Source: a virus. Taken from it: a stretch of DNA of 20,504 bases. Below the pieces are notes generated by a model, which saw only the letters and a program-made list of their open reading frames with translations, did not search any database and was not told where the DNA came from. The stretch covers positions 1 to 20,504 of the IMG/VR virus record IMGVR_UViG_3300033153_001044, one strand, 5' to 3'. A program made the position numbers and the translations under genes. Shown here piece by piece: positions 16,331 through 20,504 of this stretch. Numbering within the stretch: position 1 is the first letter of the stretch; the number at the start of each line of letters is the position of its first letter.

Positions 16331-18304
16331 ATGGCTTTTCAAATACCTGTAACATATTTTAATTCTTTTTGGCTAAAGAAAGTAGTTGGCTACGCTGGTT
16401 TTGCCGAAAACATTGAAGACTATATAGAAAATAAAGGAGGAACATATGACAACGAGTCAACTGTAACCACAGACGTTGTATATGGCAATATAAACGCATC
16501 TAAGTACTTAATACCAACTTGGCCTGGTTTACCCTGGGGAGAGCAATTAAGTGAACCAGACGCGCTAGATCCTAGTGTTACTAGAGGATATCCTTGTTTC
16601 CCATGGGGAGGTGCTGACTGGAGTGATTCTACTAAAATACCGGCTTGTGGTGGTAGTTTAATAAATTCAAATAGTAGTAGAGAGCAGGGTCGTGATAGAC
16701 AATGGTTTGTTGAAGAAGCTAGAATAGAAGGCGGCTTTAATAACACGTCTGTAGATTTTGGTGTTAAAGCTTATTTAGTTGAAGATGAAAATTTACAAAG
16801 TAATAGATCATCGTCTATAATATATTCAGGTGTATTTAATTCTAGAACTGGAGTTAATAACACGAACGTGTTTAACACAGCTGAGCCTATAACAAAAAGT
16901 TTAGATCCAGAAAATGGTAGTATTCAAAAATTATATGCTTATAATACTAATTTAACAATATTTCAAGAGAATAAAATTAGCAAAGCACTTATAGATAAAG
17001 ATGCTATTTATTCAGCAGAAGGTGTTGGTACTCCAATTAGTTCTTTAACTGTTGTTATCGGGCAAATAGTTCCATATAAAGGCGAATACGGTATTAGTAC
17101 TAATCCAGAATCTTGGGCGCAATTTGGTTTTAGACAATATTTTGTTGATAGATTTAGAAATGCTGTTTTAAGATTATCTAATGATGGTATAACTGAGATA
17201 TCTACTTACGGTATGACAGACTATTTTAGAGACGTGTTATCAAACGTTACACAATCTGATATAACAGTTAAACTTAGTTTTCCATTTTTTACTGATTTAG
17301 AACCTGATGTTAGTATAATAACATTTCAAATATTTAACAATGATAGCGTTTGCGACTGCGAGGATATACCTATAGGCGCTAGTTTACAAGCTAATGGAAT
17401 TACTATACAAGGCTTGTTTGTTGTTGCTGTTCTTCCTACGTCATCAGGTTCTACTTGTAGAGTTATTGTATCTAAGCCTTTTTCTGCATCTGATTTTAAA
17501 GACAGTGAATGGCCTGAGGAAGTTAGCTTTTTATATTTTGAAAACGATAGAATTGTAGGTGGTTTTGATACTCATAATAAAAATTATGTAGTGTCTGTTA
17601 GAGATTTTGAACCTAGTAGATGTGTTCCAACATTAAAATCAAATGCACCTTACTCTAACTATGCTCCTACAGTTGCTTTTGACGAAGCTATAAACGGTTG
17701 GGTTAGTTTTTACAGCTACGAACCTATTTTAATGACTAGTGTTAAAAATAACTTTTACAGTAGTGGTTATAAAGATTTGTATTTACACTACTCAAATAAT
17801 GTAAATAGAGGTGATTTCTATGGGATATATAACTCAGCTAGTATTGAGTTTATATTTAATCCTCAACCTTCTGTTAATAAAGTTTTTCAAAATATTAGTT
17901 ATGAAGGGACAAATGGATGGCAAGTTGATTACGTATATTCTGACCCTACTGAGTTTCAAGCTTTTAATGGTGGTTATATCTCAACTTTTGATACTACTAA
18001 TTTAATATACAGCTACAAGCAAGGTGAGTATACAAATCCTAACACAGGCACAGTTGAGCATGCTGGTTTTACTAGAAAAGAAAATAAGTATGTTACAAAC
18101 TTAGTTAACTCATCGTCTATAGCTCCTGGAGAAGTTATTTTTGGAAACTCAATGAGTGGTTTAAAAGGTTATTTTTTAACAGTAAAACTAAGTAGTGATG
18201 TTAATAGAACATTATCTAACGGCGATGAAATAGAACCAACTCAACTTGGCGGTATGAAAGAGTTATACGCAGTATCTTCCAAATGGGTGGTGTCGTCACA
18301 ATAA
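16331..18304 (+). CDS. Tail structural protein, partner of the muzzle/stabilization protein (657 aa)
   Basis: A 657-residue beta-rich protein that follows the giant tail gene in the same frame after one TAA and 15 A/T bases. Residues about 110-330 carry stretches I associate with stabilization or muzzle-type proteins of crAss-like and marine phages: EEARIEGGFNNTSVDFGVKA, SSIIYSGVFNSRTGVNNTNV, PENGSIQKLYAYNTNLTIFQ, then ENKISKALIDKDAIYSAEG and AVLRLSNDGITEISTYGM. These resemble propeller blades. A central insert with CDCEDIP (about residue 340) is followed by a C-terminal section with GWVSFYSYEP and KDLYLHYSNNVNRGDFYG, also typical. It probably assembles with the 1724-residue protein to form the distal tail. 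Because the N-terminal signature is in one gene and these parts in the next, the pair may be one ancestral protein split in two or two ordinary neighbours; the sequence alone does not decide. Confidence 0.76.
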   Translation: MAFQIPVTYFNSFWLKKVVGYAGFAENIEDYIENKGGTYDNESTVTTDVVYGNINASKYLIPTWPGLPWGEQLSEPDALDPSVTRGYPCFPWGGADWSDSTKIPACGGSLINSNSSREQGRDRQWFVEEARIEGGFNNTSVDFGVKAYLVEDENLQSNRSSSIIYSGVFNSRTGVNNTNVFNTAEPITKSLDPENGSIQKLYAYNTNLTIFQENKISKALIDKDAIYSAEGVGTPISSLTVVIGQIVPYKGEYGISTNPESWAQFGFRQYFVDRFRNAVLRLSNDGITEISTYGMTDYFRDVLSNVTQSDITVKLSFPFFTDLEPDVSIITFQIFNNDSVCDCEDIPIGASLQANGITIQGLFVVAVLPTSSGSTCRVIVSKPFSASDFKDSEWPEEVSFLYFENDRIVGGFDTHNKNYVVSVRDFEPSRCVPTLKSNAPYSNYAPTVAFDEAINGWVSFYSYEPILMTSVKNNFYSSGYKDLYLHYSNNVNRGDFYGIYNSASIEFIFNPQPSVNKVFQNISYEGTNGWQVDYVYSDPTEFQAFNGGYISTFDTTNLIYSYKQGEYTNPNTGTVEHAGFTRKENKYVTNLVNSSSIAPGEVIFGNSMSGLKGYFLTVKLSSDVNRTLSNGDEIEPTQLGGMKELYAVSSKWVVSSQ

Positions 18305-18316
18305 AATTTAATTAAA

Positions 18317-18712
18317 TTGAATATAAGAAAATTAAAAAAAGAAGATTTAAAAGTAGCTGAAAAATGGTGGGAGTCTTGGCCTAAGTGGAAGTCTCCATCT
18401 TTAGACTTTTTGCCAGACACTGGTGTTGTTGTTGAAAAAGACAACTTGCCAGTTGTTATTGGTTTTATATATTTAACAAATGCTAAAGTAGCTTTGTTAG
18501 AGTGGATAATATCAGATCCAGAATATAGAAAAAACGATAGAGATGCTTTAATAGAATTGCTAATTAAAGGAGCAGAAAACATGGTTAAGCATTTAGAATA
18601 TAAATACTTATTCAGTGTATGTCAACATGAAAAATTAATTGACAAGCATAAGAAATTAGGATGGGTTATAGATAAATCTCCTTCTCATGAAATGACTAAA
18701 ATTTTAAAATAA
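18317..18712 (+). CDS. GNAT-like N-acetyltransferase-fold protein, TTG start, degenerate CoA motif
   Basis: A 131-residue protein with a GNAT-like layout. It opens NIRKLKKEDLKVAEKWWESW (strand then helix), followed by the strand pair TGVVVEKDNLPVVIGFIYLT, a strand ALLEWIISDPEY, the helix DRDALIELLIKGAENMVKHL, and a C-terminal EKLIDKHKKLGWVIDKSPS strand-helix unit typical of the fold's end. The pyrophosphate-binding motif, normally R/Q-x-x-G-x-G/A, is here R71-KND-R75-DA, without the glycines, so acetyl-CoA binding is uncertain. The start is TTG at 18317: the only in-frame stop upstream is the TAA of the preceding gene at 18302, there is no ATG between them, and the residues after TTG already form the fold's first strand. 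It sits within the tail/virion genes, so it may modify a virion or host protein early, or act as a structural remnant. Its target is unknown. Confidence 0.72.
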   Translation: MNIRKLKKEDLKVAEKWWESWPKWKSPSLDFLPDTGVVVEKDNLPVVIGFIYLTNAKVALLEWIISDPEYRKNDRDALIELLIKGAENMVKHLEYKYLFSVCQHEKLIDKHKKLGWVIDKSPSHEMTKILK

Positions 18713-18718
18713 AAAAAT

Positions 18719-19378
18719 ATGGGACTAGTTACAGCGATTGTAGGAACAGCAGTTAGCGTAGGTATGGGAGTTGCTGCCTCTCAGAAAGCTAAAAAAGATA
18801 AAGAAGAAGCTGAAAGAAATAAAAGAGAACAAGAAGATATATTAAAAGGTTTAGAAGAAAGTAGACAGCCTGTTATAAATCCAATGGCTGGTTTAACTAA
18901 CCACGCTGAAAAAGTTGGAGTAGCAACTCAAGCTGCTAGGTTTCAAGCAGAAGAAGCTGACATGGCTTTAGCTAATACTCTTGACACTATCATGGCTACA
19001 GGTGGTGGTGGTGGTGGTGCTACAGCACTAGCTCAAATGGCATTAAAATCTAAACAAGGTATATCTGCTGATATACAAAAGCAAGAACTGCAAAACGCTA
19101 AAAATATAGCAAACGTACAGTTAGCTATAGATCGTCAAATAGCTGAAGGAGAAAAATTTGCTTGGCAAAATAGAGAGTCTAGAGAGTTAATGGAAATGGA
19201 TAGAGCTCAAAATTTAGCCGATAAATACGAAGCTCAAGAGTATGCTGCTGAAGCAGAACAATGGGCAGCTTATGGAAACATAGCAAGCAGTGCTGTTAGT
19301 GGTCTAAGTAATATTTCAGGTGCTGTAGCTACTAATGCAGCAACAACCCCTGCTCCTACTGGTGGTGGAAGTAATTAA
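18719..19378 (+). CDS. Internal virion / cargo protein (T7 gp14-like composition)
   Basis: A 219-residue Ala/Gln/Glu-rich helical protein. The N-terminus MGLVTAIVGTAVSVGMGVAA is a glycine-zipper-like hydrophobic helix that could insert in a membrane. A charged helix (KKDKEEAERNKREQEDILKG), the segment QPVINPMAGLTNHAEKVGVA and then long Ala/Gln helices follow. A run of six Gly at residues 95-100 precedes ATALAQMALKSKQGISADIQ, a stretch I associate with internal virion proteins of marine podoviruses. The C-terminus is low-complexity (ATNAATTPAPTGGGSN). A small, helical protein with one N-terminal hydrophobic segment, encoded directly after the tail genes, fits an ejected core/cargo protein that helps make a channel for DNA. 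The role is inferred from composition and position. It starts after TAA plus six bases. Confidence 0.7.
   Translation: MGLVTAIVGTAVSVGMGVAASQKAKKDKEEAERNKREQEDILKGLEESRQPVINPMAGLTNHAEKVGVATQAARFQAEEADMALANTLDTIMATGGGGGGATALAQMALKSKQGISADIQKQELQNAKNIANVQLAIDRQIAEGEKFAWQNRESRELMEMDRAQNLADKYEAQEYAAEAEQWAAYGNIASSAVSGLSNISGAVATNAATTPAPTGGGSN
19001..19018 (+). repeat. (GGT)x6 trinucleotide repeat encoding poly-Gly
   Basis: Six perfect GGT codons in frame inside the internal virion protein gene give residues 95-100 as Gly. Perfect codon identity at six consecutive sites makes the tract prone to slippage; length change would stay in frame and lengthen or shorten a flexible hinge. Confidence 0.85.
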
Positions 19379-19392
19379 ATAAATAAAAAACT

Positions 19393-20504
19393 ATGGGCTA
19401 TTCAAATCCAAGAATAAATATAAACAAGTCGCTTAGTGTAATAAATAGCGAGATACGAGGTTTTCAAAATAAGTTTGATAAAGCGCTTGGCGAAGCTAAC
19501 GATAGGCGTATAGATAACTTTAATGCTAATGTTGAGGCTTTAGAAAAAGCAAAAGCTAAAAAACTAATGGGTGAAGACGCTTGGTATCAACAATATGGTA
19601 AATATGAACCTAAAGGTGGGTATGAAAAAGGCGTAGAATCATATTTAAAAGGCATGCATGATAGATATTATAATTTAATAGGTTGTGACGATCCTGAATG
19701 TATAGCTCAACGTAGAGCGCTATTAAACTTACCTAAAGAATTATCAGAAGACGCAGGTGCTTTTGAGTTTGCTCAAGGTACTTTAAATGAATCGCTATCA
19801 AAAGTTGGCATTGACAACAATTCTGTAGTTCCTGGCGGTTTTAACGCTTTTGATACGCCAGCTAAATTTAGAGAAGTATTGCAAAATGGAGGTAAATTAG
19901 TTCCTGTTTTTAATGAAGAGACTTTACACACGGATTATAAAATGGTCGATGAAAATGGAGAGCAGAAAGGTGAGTTGATAAGCGGTAGAGATTTTACTCA
20001 ATCAATACTAAAAGGTGAACAAACTGTAGCTACTTATGGAGATCCTGCTAGTATAGCTAAAGAAATACATAAAAAATCATATGATGATTTAAACATAGAA
20101 AGTTTAGGTGTATCAGAGATAGATAAAAGCGATCCTGCTTATCAAACTAAAATAAAAGATTATACTGAAGCTAGACAAGTATATAACGAAGCTATAAAAG
20201 ATCCAAGACTTTATGAACCTACTCTTAACAATGCTCAAACAATGCGTAGGTCTTGGCCTGTTATGATAACTGATATGGTTAATCTAGCTAAAACAGATGC
20301 TGAAGGTTCTGAAGAAGCTAGAATAGCTTTAGGTCCTTTATTAGGTGGTGAAGATGGCAAGTTTGGTGGAAAATATTCTGAAGATGACAATGCTTATACT
20401 CCTCAAGCCGCAGCGGGACAATGGGATAACAGCGAACTACATCGTAATATAGCTTTAACTTATTTCACTAGAGACAATCCATCAGATAATATTATGCCTC
20501 CTTT
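19393..20504 (+). CDS. Probable internal virion / cargo protein, N-terminal part (partial at right edge)
   Basis: An ATG at 19393, 14 bases after the previous TAA, opens a frame that stays open to the window edge, giving 370 complete codons. The start has an A-rich leader like its neighbours. The product begins MGYSNPRININKSLSVINSE and is helical and charged. It has an early coiled-coil-like stretch (FDKALGEANDRRIDNFNANV), then KKLMGEDAWYQQYGKYEPKG and GMHDRYYNLIGCDDPECIAQ, the latter a short loop with two Cys five apart. Further helices are separated by Gly/Asp loops. I see no catalytic motif. It follows the Gly-rich internal virion gene, and large helical proteins in this place are typically cargo or internal core proteins injected with the DNA (T7 gp15/gp16 by analogy). 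Only the N-terminal part is visible, so an enzymatic domain farther on cannot be excluded. Confidence 0.75.
   Translation, partial: MGYSNPRININKSLSVINSEIRGFQNKFDKALGEANDRRIDNFNANVEALEKAKAKKLMGEDAWYQQYGKYEPKGGYEKGVESYLKGMHDRYYNLIGCDDPECIAQRRALLNLPKELSEDAGAFEFAQGTLNESLSKVGIDNNSVVPGGFNAFDTPAKFREVLQNGGKLVPVFNEETLHTDYKMVDENGEQKGELISGRDFTQSILKGEQTVATYGDPASIAKEIHKKSYDDLNIESLGVSEIDKSDPAYQTKIKDYTEARQVYNEAIKDPRLYEPTLNNAQTMRRSWPVMITDMVNLAKTDAEGSEEARIALGPLLGGEDGKFGGKYSEDDNAYTPQAAAGQWDNSELHRNIALTYFTRDNPSDNIMPP

Noticed and set aside
14395-16746. Minus- and plus-strand alternative frames of 62-108 codons inside the giant tail gene and the start of the next
   Set aside because: These are shadows of the main frame. 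The plus-strand ones are Leu/Ile-rich from reading Tyr/Asn/Thr-rich codons out of frame, which only mimics membrane segments.
18241-18582. Minus-strand 113-codon frame over the GNAT-like gene
   Set aside because: It is the complement of a well-organised plus-strand protein and the end of the tail gene, opposite to every other gene, with no leader or terminator of its own.
1-20504. CRISPR array, tRNA gene, insertion sequence, attachment site or long repeat
   Set aside because: No regularly spaced direct repeats, cloverleaf sequence, terminal inverted repeats or recombinase gene were seen by eye on either strand. Only the two short tandem repeats listed were found.

Overview
The window is a late structural (virion morphogenesis) region of a tailed double-stranded DNA phage. 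All 14 reading frames I accept as expressed lie on the plus strand and are packed almost end to end. The DNA is AT-rich, with AGA as the common Arg codon. Start codons follow A/T-only leaders with no recognisable Shine-Dalgarno sequence, which is the usual situation in Bacteroidota. The gene order is terminase large subunit, portal, acidic scaffold-like protein, major capsid protein, small structural genes, two ring/tail-tubular proteins, a giant muzzle/stabilization-type protein and internal virion (cargo) proteins. This order and the sequence patterns resemble short-tailed crAss-like phages and related uncultured marine podoviruses. The taxonomic call is from memory of family patterns and was not tested by a search.

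Layout. 2-1279 is the C-terminal part of TerL, running off the left edge. 1283-3721 is the portal, 3751-4929 a scaffold-like protein and 4947-6254 the major capsid protein. The capsid frame breaks at 6252, and what looks like its missing C-terminus continues one frame back at 6251-6382. 6410-7030 is a small unknown protein, followed by a strong terminator hairpin at 7049-7073. 7087-8241 (a Cys-rich coiled-coil protein) and 8278-9027 form a short block closed by a second terminator at 9049-9079. From 9092 to 19378 six genes follow (ring protein, second ring/tail-tubular protein, 1724-aa muzzle-like protein, 657-aa partner, GNAT-like protein, Gly-rich internal virion protein). All six are in the same reading frame, each separated from the next by one TAA codon. 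A further internal-virion-type gene starts at 19393 and runs off the right edge.

How the genes work together. TerL packages DNA through the portal into a procapsid, probably built on the acidic scaffold-like protein and the HK97-fold capsid protein. The ring proteins extend the portal into a short tail. The two large proteins probably close and stabilise that tail and include the host-facing part. The last two genes probably encode proteins carried in the head or tail and released on infection.

There are no intergenic stretches over 60 bases. I see no tRNA, integrase, insertion sequence, CRISPR array, origin, lysis or replication gene. The best leads are the broken capsid gene, the terminators jammed against start codons, the cysteine-stapled coiled-coil protein, the AT-hook-like motif in the scaffold candidate and the one-frame tail block.
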